Below are positions 14,201 through 26,542 of a stretch of 64,000 nucleotides of DNA, piece by piece. A program made the translations under genes and the position numbers. This DNA comes from Rotaria sp. Silwood1 (Eukaryota > Rotifera > Eurotatoria > Philodinida > Philodinidae). The stretch covers positions 1 through 64,000 of the forward strand of contig CAJNOP010000487.1 of the NCBI GenBank assembly GCA_905250075.1, written 5' to 3'. Every line of letters begins with the position of its first letter. Position 1 is the stretch's first letter. The notes below the pieces were generated by a model, which was given only the letters and a program-made list of their open reading frames with translations, did no database searches and was not told the DNA's origin.

Positions 14201-17200
14201 AGACAATATGCTTCAAACTGTCTTGCTTATAACAATAAGAGAGCTTCACTTGAGTTTAAAAAAATCAAGAATTGAATATTATCTAGACAACTAAACTAAA
14301 TGTTACTTTATCGAAATAATAATACTTATCCGAAAATGTACGAGAAATTCTCGTGAAAATGAATGAATTCATCGACCTATAGTAGATGTCTAAAATAGAA
14401 TTCCTTTTTAAATTTTAGATTGTATTTTCTAATGCTGAGTTTTTATTTCAATGCTAAACTCTGTATATAGCTTAATATTTTGTAAAAGAAATTTTAAAAA
14501 CAAAATTTCCTTGACAAAAGATTTTGATAAATAGAAAAAATCGAACTTACGACTGAGAATTAATCTATATTTACTAATCGATTATACACGATTATTAGTT
14601 TATGTAATGTTATGTATATATATATTACCTGATTTTTTGAAGACAAGTTTTGATTACTAATTTAAACAAGAATCTTCATGTTGATTCTAATCGACAACTA
14701 ACTAGAAAATCTAACATTTATTTGTATGTTCTATTTCATATATTTATTATGTGATATTTATTTTATCGACTTGTTTACTGCCATTTTCATTATCGATAAG
14801 ATCATAGGAATACTTATTATTATTTTTTCCTTGCTATTCGCTCTTTTTATCAGCTGCTATTGACCTATACTATGTTATTGTGATTAGATTTTCTTAATGG
14901 TTATCTAGTACATAGAGATGATCATTTTATTAGTCTTTTCTTTTCTTTTCTTTTTATTGATCTTACAACATTCATATAAATTTTTTATCACTGTATTCGT
15001 ATATCTTTTATTGTGTTAATTAGTTTTTTAAAAAACATAAGTGACAAAATATAGATTAGACACAAAGGACTTAATAATAATTTATTTATGACAAATTCTC
15101 AAGTGTTAAAAAAGTAGTCTTGTCAAGTAATCAATATAATCTCTGTTCTTTTGTGTACTATCTAGTTTATGTAAAGGTTTATTAATTTATTCTGAAATCA
15201 ATTAATCATTTTTTTATCTTATGTTTTATTGTTTAACTAAAAAATTTTTTTTTTCTACATATTTTTATACATGATATGACAAAACATTTGTGAGACTTCT
15301 AATAATAGTTTTAGGGAAAAAAACAAGCTACTACTACTATTACTTGAAAAATAAATATAAAATAATACAGTAAATGCTATTGTCAAAAAAAAGCTATTAA
15401 TAGTTTTTTTTTTGTAATTTAGCTTATGCATTATTCATTTTTAATTTTTATATCAAATTTCTATGTCAGTTGATAAAAAATGTTACTATTATTAGAATAA
15501 TCACTTGAAAGAAAAGTATTATTAAACGTTCATAAACTATATTCTTACATTTTTGACTGATTGTATTTGATAACGAGTTGGAGATATATTAGACAATGGT
15601 CAGTCAAAAACAAATAAAAAAAATATTAGAAATAAAGAACTTGAGATATTGATTCATTCAAATGATATATCAGCCGTTAAAACATATTCTGTTGATCAAG
15701 TATGACAGTTTGGAAGTGTATCATTTAGATTAGCTTGATAGTAGGTCAACATCGGAATGATAAGTAAACAATAATAAAAATGTCCTGATGAGCTTTGCAC
15801 TAAGTACTTCTTTTTATCTAAGATAGACACAATTTTTTGACAAATATGATTGATCAATAGTTTTTGTCAACTCATGTAATTGTCAAGCAGAATAAAAGCC
15901 ATTAATAGTTTAATACTAAAAACGGTCGTCTATCTTCTGATTGCTGTATACTAATAGTTGTCCTTCTATAGGTAATCTAGTATTGGTACACCATCGATAC
16001 TTTTGAGTAATGCGGTATTGCAGGCAAAAGTAGATTATGGGAAGGCCATTATTGAAAGAGTGATTGTTGGTAAAGCAAATACTAGTAAAGCTTAAGGTTT
16101 ACACGAGCTTTATGTGTGCTAGTGAAATCAAAATTTCAACTTGATAAAATTCGAATTATTAAATCAGAAAAAATGAATAAGACTTAGGAATTTTACAAAA
16201 GACTTAAATTTATAGAAGAAAACAAGTTAATTTTTGAGACTTTGCTGACTCAAACAATGCTTTTCGGAGGAAAAAAACTTCAAATGGAACTTGTTTCAGA
16301 CATGCCATAAAATTTTATCAAATATATTGTAAGACATAGAAGATAATTCTCTAGAGAACAGTACATTTAAATAAAACTTTTTGCAAAGTGTAAAGATGTA
16401 GTGAAGGTTTATATAAAGTATATCGAAAGAAAAATAACTATTGTCACCTTTTCAGAGCAAAAATGATCTTTCGTCAAAACTCTGCAATATTTTAGCAGAT
16501 TAATCAAAGCTCGGGACTTTTGTGTTGTTTTGTAACATACAGATCAATCTTAAGTGGTATAGATTTACAGAAGTTATTTGATGTCTACAGACAGCAAACT
16601 TGTCTTCAGAAAAATAAGTCTTTTGCTTATTCAGAAGATTTTTTTTCCGTTCTGTTAAGATTTAATCATAAGTCAATAGTCTAAATCACAGAAAAATTCT
16701 ATGTATTCTGAATAAGCACAAAATTCTAATTCGAATACGTCACTTCTCACTTTTTTCGAATGCACAAAACGTAAATAAATGTTTTGGTTAGAAACTTTTG
16801 ACTCGCTTCTAAATTGTTTTTTCTTTTCTTTGTTTGATATCTGTCAATAGCAATACTATTTTTCTCTAATGAGAAAGAGGCAAATTCGATCTAATTTTAA
16901 ATAAATAAAAAAATTTGTAGTGATCTTTGCTTTAAAGGTTGAGTTTTCAATCACTATAGTATATTAAATCCTTTGAAAATATACACAAGAAAATATCTAA
17001 GCATTAATACTCACAACGAAAAAACTATTCATGCCTATTCAAGTTATAAATTAAAATTTTCTTAGACAAATAATTAACTATAATTTTTAATTGGAATATT
17101 TTTACAACTTTTTTTTGTTTTATTTAGATCGAAATATTCATCTTCAATATTAAGCAGAAATTTAACATTATATGAAAAAAAATACTAGCTAATTATATTT

Positions 17201-17375
17201 CAAATTAACTAGTGTCTGTTTATTCTTCTTGAAATCAAGTCTTCTGTAGAGCTTTCACATGACCATGATACAGTAGTAACTATTTCGTATATTGTATTTA
17301 TTTCATCAATTGGAATCTGAACAAAATTCTAGGTGCATAACTGGTGGTAGTTCTAAAGGTAATCATACACTAGGG
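11251..17375. other. AT-rich region without recognisable genes
   Basis: About 6 kb between the inverted repeat and GPCR paralog 2. Overlapping short open frames exist near 11.8-12.2, 13.3-13.6 and 14.0-14.3 kb on both strands, but none resembles a known family and their overlap on opposite strands argues against coding. No RNA gene or tandem array was recognised. Confidence 0.5.
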
Positions 17376-18338
17376 TTAACATTTAAAAACATTGAATAAT
17401 GCTTTTCGAAAAACGGATCCACCACATAGTGTGTAAATATAAAATGGCATTCCACTTGCGATAAAAGTCAATAAAAGAGCAAAATTGTAAACAAAATTGT
17501 CGATAGCTTTATTATATTCAGATTTATTTTCATCAAGTGTTATTGTTGCATATAATTTTTGTATGGCTTGTGGAAATATTAATAAAATTAAGAGGATAAC
17601 TTCAACTAAAAGCATTTTCAGAAGAGAACGATTACTTTTCTTTTTTAACAACTGTTCGTTTCTTCTTATATTGTGATGCAGCTCACTAGTCACCACTCGT
17701 ATACGATTTTGTGATTGATGTATATTTATAATTGTCCATAAGCCAAATATTAACATGAAGATTATTGGCAATAAGATAGCAATACATACATAGATGAGAT
17801 CATTAATATGACGACATGTATCTGTTTTTCCATAACACTTTAATGGTGTATCCGATAAATTTGCTTGATAACAATAAAACATTTGAACATACATAAGACA
17901 AAAAATAAATACAACAATGAATGTAATTCGTCGAGCATTTTTTAATGTACTCAACCGTCGATAATGAGCATTAGCAGATGACAAAAGCCAACGATCAATT
18001 GTTGCAAACATGATAAGCCAAAAGGCAATTGTTCGAGAAGAAAATACAACAAAAGCTCGAAGTTTACATAGCCAATCAATTGTTTCCGTTAGATCATTAT
18101 TCCAACCAGATAATAAACGTGTAAGAAGACCAGAAACAATTGAAATCAGATTGGCAATAGATGAGGTTAGAAAATACCAACCGCATGGATTTGAACGAAG
18201 ATTTCGTTGTGATAAAGCTAATATATTTAGAATATTTCCAACAAAACCAAATAGAAGAATAAATATTGTACAATAACGATTAATCTGAAGCATCACATTA
18301 TTTAATGACGCAATGGAACTAGTCTCTGATGAAGACAT
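17376..18338 (-). CDS. Rhodopsin-like (class A) orphan GPCR, paralog 2
   Basis: Intronless, 320 aa when started at the internal Met at 18338 (MSSSETSS). The frame opens 30 residues upstream at 18428, but that extension is basic and hydrophobic and has no counterpart in the paralogs. It shows GN at 34-35, Cys91 before TM3, DRW at 115-117, Cys168 and Cys175 in the second extracellular loop, FPQ in TM6, and GMPFYIY in TM7 in place of NPxxY, followed by a short tail. Shared blocks with the copies at 5.7 and 62.7 kb include LRSNPC at the TM1-TM2 loop and YRRLSTLKNA after DRW. It is probably a plasma-membrane peptide or chemosensory receptor. The ligand and G-protein coupling cannot be read from the sequence. 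Confidence 0.85.
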   Translation of the reverse strand: MSSSETSSIASLNNVMLQINRYCTIFILLFGFVGNILNILALSQRNLRSNPCGWYFLTSSIANLISIVSGLLTRLLSGWNNDLTETIDWLCKLRAFVVFSSRTIAFWLIMFATIDRWLLSSANAHYRRLSTLKNARRITFIVVFIFCLMYVQMFYCYQANLSDTPLKCYGKTDTCRHINDLIYVCIAILLPIIFMLIFGLWTIINIHQSQNRIRVVTSELHHNIRRNEQLLKKKSNRSLLKMLLVEVILLILLIFPQAIQKLYATITLDENKSEYNKAIDNFVYNFALLLTFIASGMPFYIYTLCGGSVFRKALFNVFKC

Positions 18339-20006
18339 ATCTATTACAATTTTGATAATATGATAATAAAAAATGACTTTTATACACACATGTTTTCTTT
18401 CTTTTAAGCTATAAACTTTGGACGTCATCAGACTGATGAGAAAAAGAAGTTAACTGAGCTTACTTCCTCCTTCATATAAAAAATGAGAAATGAATATCTT
18501 TATGAGGGAGCTTTTATTTCTTCAGTTTAACTATATTTATTTTGCAACAAAACACTAATTTAATGTTAATAATTGACTATTTCCAGGCATATCTAGAGGG
18601 CATAATATTCGCCGCTTCATTTAATCCTCGGTATCAATAACGTTTCAGTAATTAATAATTTTACACATTAATAAATGAATTTTCTCTAAATCTATAGCAG
18701 GATCTAGGTTTCTTTTCCTTATTAGTATTGTAGGTCATATATACAACCTAGATTGACGTCATATGAATATTTGTTGTAAAAGCTTTCTGAAATAAAAAAA
18801 AAAATTTCAAGCCATATTTACGATTCGAATAATACAGTAAGAAAATTGATTAAGGAAATATTTAGATAAAAAAAAAGAAGAGGAGAATAATTTTTTTACC
18901 ATAGTCTATTTAAAGATTTTCTTATATCCATGGTTTTATTTCGAACATATAAATCATACTAACGGGATTTTCATTGCATACTATATGCAAAAAAATTCAT
19001 TCTTTTTTTGGTAAATTATCGGAGTTGAAAATAATATTACTCGTGTCTTAAGATCAAAATATTTTGAAATTCGTTAGTTTTAGTAAAAAAATTAGATGTA
19101 CCCAATCGTTTTTTTGATGTGAAATAGAATATCATTCAAAATATAAACTATTTTTCTTGTGCAAAAACGACTGTATTATGCACGCATGAAATGACTATAC
19201 CAATTCAGTTATACAATGTATGTTGTTTTCAAATCAAAAACACTTCGTTAGTTCTAACTTAAAATAGCATAAATATCTAGCACTGAATAACCTTATTAAA
19301 ATTAAAATTCTATGGTTTATTCTGCAAACTTAACCCAATCAGATTTGTTGAAAAATTCTTCTCTGACAAAATCATTAAGTTTTAAAAAAAAATTCTTTGT
19401 GTTATATAGGCCTGCATTTTACTATTTGAAAGCTAGATTTTCTTTTGCACGCTATGCATCAACCATGAAAGGATAAAAAAAACGTTGTTTGAAAATTGAA
19501 AAAAAAGATAAGATTATGTAATATTTCTATAATTTTGCCAATTAGAGAGCGAAAACTAACAAAATTTTGAATGAAAGTTTGTCATAGCTCATCAAGGTCT
19601 CCTTATGGGAAAAATATCAGTTCAAAAGAATGCTAGCACTTTTGAATGTTCTCTTATAGATAGTTATGTTTGTTTTAGAGTTAAATTTGCTAGCATTACT
19701 TGCAATGAATGGAAAAAGTATTGTTTATGTGTTTATATATGTAATCATTGAAAATGGAAGACACTCTTATGAAAGTGTTTGTGTTTAACAGTATTGTTTG
19801 ATATATTACACTTGATGATATCGGATGGTTGATTAGCTAAAAGATTTTGTAAACAAAAGGAAATCTATTTTTAATGATTTGTTTGAAATGAATACAATAA
19901 TTTATTAAAAAATAGAATAGTTTGTTATACAGAAGGTTTTTTTTCTTATTAAAAATATCGGAAAACATCTAATAATCATGTTTTGTTATATTTAAAAGTT
20001 TATTTT
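18339..20006. other. AT-rich intergenic region
   Basis: Holds the putative 5' region of GPCR paralog 2 and the 3' flank of the B-box gene that follows. No other gene, RNA or repeat recognised. Confidence 0.55.
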
Positions 20007-21190
20007 TTATATTCGATTTGATGTTAAAAGTCGAACACGATCACCTGTATCATATAAATAAAAATAAAGTTGCCAAGGAAATGGACATAAATCAAGGTCA
20101 ACATTCATTTCTTTTGTACATCTTGTACGTTCATTAAAATACGAAATTTTTCTATTATCACAATCAATTACGAATTCTATTTGTAATATTGTTTCACCTT
20201 TCATATCACGTTGATTAAATGCATTTTTTGATTGTGAATATCCACCACCAACTGTTTGATCATCACTACTCCAACCATATACAGATAATTGTGATTCTAT
20301 CGATGCTATACCAAATGTTGTTATATAATCGGAATTTTTTTTATTGATAATAAAACGTATTTTATGTTTACCACGTATATATTCATTTTTACCACATAAA
20401 AAAGCATCACTTCGTTTTTGATCACCATGCACTGCTAATTGACCATTATCTTCAATATAAATATCGCCAACTGATCGTAAAAAATTTTCATTTGTAAGTA
20501 TTTGTTGTTTTATTGATGATAAATATACATTAGCAATCAATGTATCTTTTAGATCTTCACGAAGTATTATAGATGAATTCATAGTTGTAAGATCTTTTTT
20601 AATATTTTCTAATTTTAATGACCATAAATGAAGATCATTTTCAATATAATCATCTTCTTCACGAGCTTTACGAAGACGTTGAGAGAAATATTTTAATGTT
20701 TCAGAAGCATTTTCTAAATAGATAAAACTTCATTCAAAGTAAGAAATAAATCAAGATTTGAATTTAAAATGAAAACTTAAAAATACAATCATAATGCTTT
20801 TGATAAGATTTCTACAAGGTTAAATTAACAAATAGAACTTCTTTTCGTTTTTTTTTCTCATATATGTTTTATTCTATTTATACCTTTTTGTGATTTTATA
20901 TATTGAACAATGTCTTGTCGAATATTTTGTGCAACTTGTTGAATTTTAATTATGGAATTTTTTTCCCATTGATCAATTTGATTAATTAATGTATAATATC
21001 CATTATTTTCTTGATTAATTAATTGATAAAGTTGATCATGTTCAGAAACAAGTTCATCCAATTGATGACTAAGATTATCACGATGTTCACTAGCATGTTT
21101 TCGACAAAATACATTAGAACATCCTTGACATTTAAATATACCAACACCTTTACTAGCACATTTAGTACATGGGATTGCTAAATTTGCCAT
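20007..21190 (-). CDS. B-box zinc finger / coiled-coil / SPRY-like protein, copy A
   Basis: Two exons: 21190-20884 and 20713-20007, separated by a 170-bp GT-AG phase-1 intron, giving 337 aa. The exon 2 frame continues upstream of the first internal Met with codons that match the paralogs, so that Met is not the start. Residues 8-44 form a B-box-type zinc site (CxxC, CxxC, C, then H residues, including FCRKHASEH). A coiled-coil-like stretch covers roughly 45-170. The C-terminal half carries the SPRY-like signatures of this family: YGWSSDD, a KGETILQIEF strand and DCDNRKISYFNERT. There is no RING finger, so it is TRIM-like but lacks an obvious E3 domain. The role is probably ligand recognition through the SPRY-like part. 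It is one of four family members here, all with the intron at the same place. Confidence 0.8.
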
Positions 21191-23305
21191 AAAATTTTTC
21201 GTTTTTACGTTGATTTTATTATGAATCTATGAAATAAAATCTTAATAGTAAAGTTGTTTCGTATATATGTCGTTGTCTTTTAATTAATATGTTTTTTAAC
21301 GAAAGAACGCAAAAAGAAAAGTGAATTTGAGTGGAACAAAATAAAATTCGAAGGAGAACAAACTTTCAAAAAAAAAATCACCATTTTACAGTTGATCAAT
21401 AATTCAGTTAAAACTTTAATGCATTCTCAATTTTATACATAATGTAAAAAAAATGCTTTAGTCAGCAGAATTGAAAAGAATTTTACTTTTCGTTAAATTC
21501 GCTAGAAACTGAACTGTTTTAGTTAAATAATTGAGATGTAATACGAAATATTGTTTTGCAAGTCAATTGTCTCGACTGAAATCAATCTCATAGATTTCTT
21601 ATACAGTTGATCAAGGTTTTTCTTTTATTGTTTTGTATATTCATAGTTCTTCTACTAATCAATTCAATTGCTTCATAATACCTGAAGTAAACAGGAGAGT
21701 CACATGATGTTAAATTTGGAGAATATAAGACTTCACGAACCGTTTGTAGGTTTTTTTTTCTCTCAACATGATATTTTATCAATACAAATCCATTTTTCTT
21801 CTTTCTTGTCTTATTGAGTAGAAATATAGAATAATTAAATGATGAAAAACAATTCAATTATTAGATTTATGAAATAGAAATAGTGATCGAAATATCAATG
21901 AAACGAGTATTTGATACTGCATACTATGGTTATTCATTGATGAAGTGATATGATCACATCATTACTTGTCTCACAACACTCCGTTATGATGATAATATGA
22001 TTTTGATATATAATACTGCTTTAAATTATGAGTAGTTGAGCTTTTAGGAAAAAGGATTTAAAAGGAGTGTTGAAGTATAGAAGTAGAAATTTCGCCCCCC
22101 CCCCCCCCCCCCCCCTTTACACACATAGCGGACATCCTTAGAAACGTCTGTCCTTCATCAGAGACAGCGATAAACGTTGTTTATAGGCGATCACAAATCG
22201 TATGTCAATAACGTCTCGTTATAATATGGTGAAGAAATATCTAATAAATTAGATAGAATAAAACAATCTTTCTACGATTAGCAAGAATAAATACCTCGTG
22301 TTTCAAATTTTAATTACACAAGGATTGTTCTAACAGTTTTTTTTTTAAATTAAAACTTGATAGAGAAAATAAGGAGATGTAGTCTTAGTCGTTAGAAGTC
22401 AATTTTAATTACAAGAATTCAAGTATGATGTTATTATTCGTGTCATTAGTTTTTAATTTCGTTGTATAATGTCTATTTCATTCATCATACGACAATTTAA
22501 TTATGATTTCACAATTCAGTTACTATGAATTATTCCTTATGAACATTTAAGTTTAAAATTGATTTGTAAAATATTTATTTCGAAAGTTGATCAAAAATCA
22601 AATTTTCCATGAAACACTTATTAATTATTCGGACTTAATTCAATATAACAATAATCATTAACGTTAGTCTGTGTCAACGAATCTTTCTTTATGTTATCTG
22701 TTTGTTTTTCTACTTCAAAATGATGATAAAGTATAGACATATTCACGTAGAACAAATATTACTAAAGTAAAAGAATACAAGAGTAACGGAGAAGTAGGTA
22801 TAAACAACAATATGAAACAAGAAAGGATATAAACTGAAGATTAGCGCCATTACGTAACAAGTATATTGTTATCGTCTGTGGTACTTTCTCATTGACTTCC
22901 TCAAATTAGTGATACTCAACAAAATTCATTAGCTCAAGATAAAATATGATTAACTTTATTTGAGTCATACTTTTCAAATTATGATTGAAAAAATGAAGAA
23001 TTGTATCAATCCTTGTCGAAACTCTTTATTACACAATAAAACATTTTTCAAATGAACAAGAAAAAACAAAAGACTCCTATTGTGTATGTATGATGTTGAG
23101 GATTCTGTTCGACTTCTTTCTTCATCTCGAGTATCATTATTTTTTTAAAACTATTATCTAACTAAAACGATAAATAAAATAAAATAATGTCACCAAACTT
23201 GGTTTTTTTTGTATTCTTCTATTTGGTTTCAGTTGCGGTTTGTGTTGAAGCGAAAAGTACACCATTACGTTATTTCTTTTTATTCATAGTAAAATTACAA
23301 CTTTC
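21191..23305. other. Divergent intergenic region between two B-box genes, with poly-C run
   Basis: About 2.1 kb separating copy A (minus) from copy B (plus), so it should contain both promoters. An acceptor-like polypyrimidine tract ending in AG lies just upstream of the copy B start (to about 23289). That would suit spliced-leader trans-splicing, which is known in bdelloids, but no leader sequence is visible here. A 21-C homopolymer is listed separately. Confidence 0.5.
22095..22115. repeat. Poly-C homopolymer (21 C)
   Basis: Uninterrupted run of 21 C residues, directly followed by TTTACACACATAGCGG, in an otherwise AT-rich region. It may be a real G-quadruplex-forming tract or a sequencing/assembly artefact. 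The exact length should not be trusted. Confidence 0.85.
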
Positions 23306-24399
23306 ATGATGTCTTTATCTATATCATTGAAAGCACCTTGTACTGCATGTGGTAATAAAAGTGTAGGTATATTTCGATGTGAAGGATGTTTACAAGTATT
23401 TTGTCGAAAACATCTTAATGAACATCGAGATTTTCTTAATCATCAATTAGATGAAATTGCTCAAGAACATGATATTTTACAACAAATTATTCTTGAAAAT
23501 CAAGATAAACAAACAAATGACCTTCCTATTTTCAAACAAATTGATCAATGGGAAAAACTTTCCATTGAGAAAATTCAACAAATAGCAGAAGAAGCTAGAA
23601 TACAAGCTAAAGAGTTAACTAGTTTACAAACAGGTTAGTTAGAATATTGATTAGTATGTGCTATGATTGATATATCTATTATTTGATAGTATCAAAAGAA
23701 TTACATGAACTTGCTGAACGATTAGAAAAAGCTCGTACAGATGACGATTATGTTGAAACAGATCTTCAAACATGGACAAATATGTTACAACAACTGAAAG
23801 ATGATGTTAATACATTTTCATCTTCGATTTATATGCAAGAAAATCCAAAAGAAATACTTATTGCTAAAATGTATGTTTGTAAAACATTACAACAATCAAC
23901 ACAACAGGAAAAGTTTGGTGAATCGTTTGGACCAATTCGTATTGAAAATAATAGTTTTCTGGCGACACATGTGGGTTTAAAGAATAGTACAGCTTTTGTG
24001 CGTGGAATCGGTGAATATTCATCAGGTACACATAAAATTCGATTTCTATTCCAAAAGAATAGTCTCAAATATATCTCCTCGTTTGATGTTGTCTCAGCAT
24101 TAATGTCGATCAATGGAACATCTACATTACCTTATGAAGGCTTTGGATGGTCAAGCGATGATGATATTTATTGTCCTGGTGGTGAAATAACAGTAGATGA
24201 AAATTTTCGAGATATGAAAGGTGAAACTTCATTTGAAATCGAACTTCAACTTGATTGTGACAATCAAAAGATTAGTTATATCAACCAACGAACAAAGAAT
24301 CAAAGAGAGTTAAATGTTGATATAACAAAATGTCCATTACCATGGCAAGTCCGGTTTTATCTGTTTGAGACTGGAGATTGGATTAGATTGTTGCATTGA
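23306..24399 (+). CDS. B-box zinc finger / coiled-coil / SPRY-like protein, copy B
   Basis: Exons 23306-23633 and 23690-24399 with a 56-bp phase-1 GT-AG intron, giving 345 aa. B-box residues are C12, C15, C25, C28, C33, H36, H40 and H46. A helical, coiled-coil-like stretch covers about 48-160. The SPRY-like region runs from about 192 to the end, with GWSSDDD at 262-268, the conserved block GETSFEIELQLDCDNQKISY, and a W at the CPLPWQVRF strand. The closest relative is copy C at 39.8-40.9 kb (opposite strand). The two introns are identical and the first exons nearly so, whereas the central SPRY-like segment differs strongly. An AATAAA signal lies at 24456. There is no RING domain. A recognition or adaptor role is inferred from the TRIM-like layout; the ligand is unknown. 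Confidence 0.85.
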
Positions 24400-26542
24400 T
24401 GTTAAATATTATGAATGACGATTATTATTAACATGCTTATGCTAGTTTAGATTTCAATAAAAAACAGTATATCGCGCAAGAAAATACTAACATATTAGGA
24501 ATATTATTTCTTCTGAACAAAACATTAAAAATATTAGAATATATTTTTATTATCAGAGTGAAATATAAAGAAAAAAAAATTGAAAGAATTCTCTATTTTT
24601 AATTATAATCAATAGAAAAAGCTTTACTTTCATTAGAATTTAATGTTTTGTCTTTTTTGATGTAATATCTTTTCCATTTGTTCAATGCAATAATTCTAGA
24701 TTGCACATCATGCATTGATTGACAATATCAAAGAAATAATAGGAATTACTATTATTATCTAAAATGATTGAAATCAAATAGAAATAGATTTTTTTGAGGT
24801 ATTGAAAAACCTCAATCACAAAAGATTAAAAAGGTGTTTTTTGAGAATTAGAGACATCGATAAGTCCTTGCTGTTTTAGATCGGAAATATATTTTTTAAA
24901 ATTTTACTGAGAATTTGACTATACTCATATCGTCAATTTCTCATTAAAACCTATGGTTCCAACTGTTTACTCCTTTTTATTAAGTTTTCGTAATTTGTAT
25001 TAAATGAATATTTTCAATCTTCAAGGATGTCTTTTGTGATGGCATCTTTAATAAATAGACAAACTCAAAAACTATAAACAAAAACAGCCATTGTGACTGG
25101 TATAGACGGCTTCGGCATGCTGATGTTAGAAGTAGAATGTGAATTTGACTGATATGTATCATATTTCTAAGACTTTAAAAATATTTATGTACCGATATAC
25201 AAAAAGGTTAAGCCGAAGAACCATAATTAATTGCAGTATTTAGAAAAAAAAAATCAAGTTTCAATTTTAATCAGTACTTGTAATCATTTGTTATGCTCCA
25301 ATATCGTATTGATAAACCATTTACGTGATATAAGGTACCTTTACTTTTAAAAATCTTTCACACACCGCTTCTGCTCGCTGTACGTGTAATTCAACTGTTT
25401 ATCTGAGAATCCTGGATGGAAATCTTTTTCTTTTTTTATTAATAACTTGAAAATATTCTATTAACTACTTGTTGAAAATTAACGAATCATTCAATATTTT
25501 TATTATCAAAAAACACCTAATAAAAACAATTTATATTCTTTTTTGTAGAAAAACAAACAAAATACTTGCTCACTGTATAAAAAAAAAAATATTTCGTCAA
25601 CCATATTTAACGAATCAGTCAATGTCACCATGTCCCCATCATTACAAAATAATTATAACGAAAATTGATACTCATTGTACAAGAAAGAAAACAAAATACT
25701 TATTCATTCTATAAATTGTGTTTTTATTTTAATACATTAACGATATTTCTTACTAGAAAATTACAAAAAAAAACTATTTCAAACTCGCATCTCTCATATA
25801 CAAACTATAGTAATATCAAACGATACTATCTTTTATATTAAAAGTTTATTTGTTCTACGAGATCCGACAACATTTGAATAAGAATCAGAGATTCAAACTG
25901 ACTTGAGTTCAAATGAAAGTTCTCTTATTCGTTTCAGTCTGTGATTTCTATTTTTAGATTAGTTTAACTTTCAAAAATTATTGAAACTAAATAAAACATG
26001 TTTAGAAATTTGATCTATGTTTGCCAATGAGAAGCTACGCTCGATGCGTGAGCAATTACCCTTGTCCCTCCTGACACTATACCAATTCAGTTAAATGAAA
26101 AAAAAAACGATCATTTATGAATCATTGACAGTCGTTAGAAAATAATTTTCATATGAATGTTACTTTCTTTTCTTTTCAAACCCTTTTATTTTTCTTCGCC
26201 TATTAAGTCGCCATTTCTTTTCATTGATCAAAGCAAAAAAGGCAGTCTATACTCTCTTGCACAATGATTAATATCGATGCAATTATAATCTAGGCCATAC
26301 TGTTTTTTAACTATTGCTTACAAGCAATAGAAAGGTGCACTTGAGAAATAATTGCGAGAGACTCCTTTCAATTTTACATAAATAAACATCGTGCATCTTC
26401 AATTGAGAGAAAGAAAAAAAAATGCATGTTTCATCGTGAATAAGCGACTGTGGCTACCGTGCTGTTTGTAACTATATATAAAGCACAGTAAATAACTTGC
26501 CGTCAGTTTATTTTTCACTTGTCAACCGATTCGTTTTACCAG
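24400..26542. other. AT-rich intergenic region with a diverged tandem duplication
   Basis: No gene recognised. At about 25477-25715 two diverged copies of a ~110-130 bp unit can be aligned: TTAACGAATCA and AAACAAAATACTT blocks recur in the same order. The end of the region contains the putative promoter of the thioredoxin-ZZ gene. Confidence 0.5.
26475..26483 (+). promoter_or_regulatory. Candidate TATA box of thioredoxin-ZZ gene
   Basis: TATATAAAG, about 60 bp upstream of the start codon at 26543. The spacing would allow a short 5' leader. An acceptor-like TTTTACCAG abuts the ATG, which would also suit spliced-leader addition. Both are inference from sequence only. Confidence 0.35.

Noticed and set aside
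13937..14275. Overlapping short frames on both strands near 14 kb
   Set aside because: Frames of similar length on opposite strands, no recognised domain, no splice partner that I could place. I first considered a dynein light chain fragment, but key residues do not match.
18339..18428. 30-residue N-terminal extension of GPCR paralog 2
   Set aside because: Absent from both paralogs and of basic, non-signal composition; the internal Met fits better.
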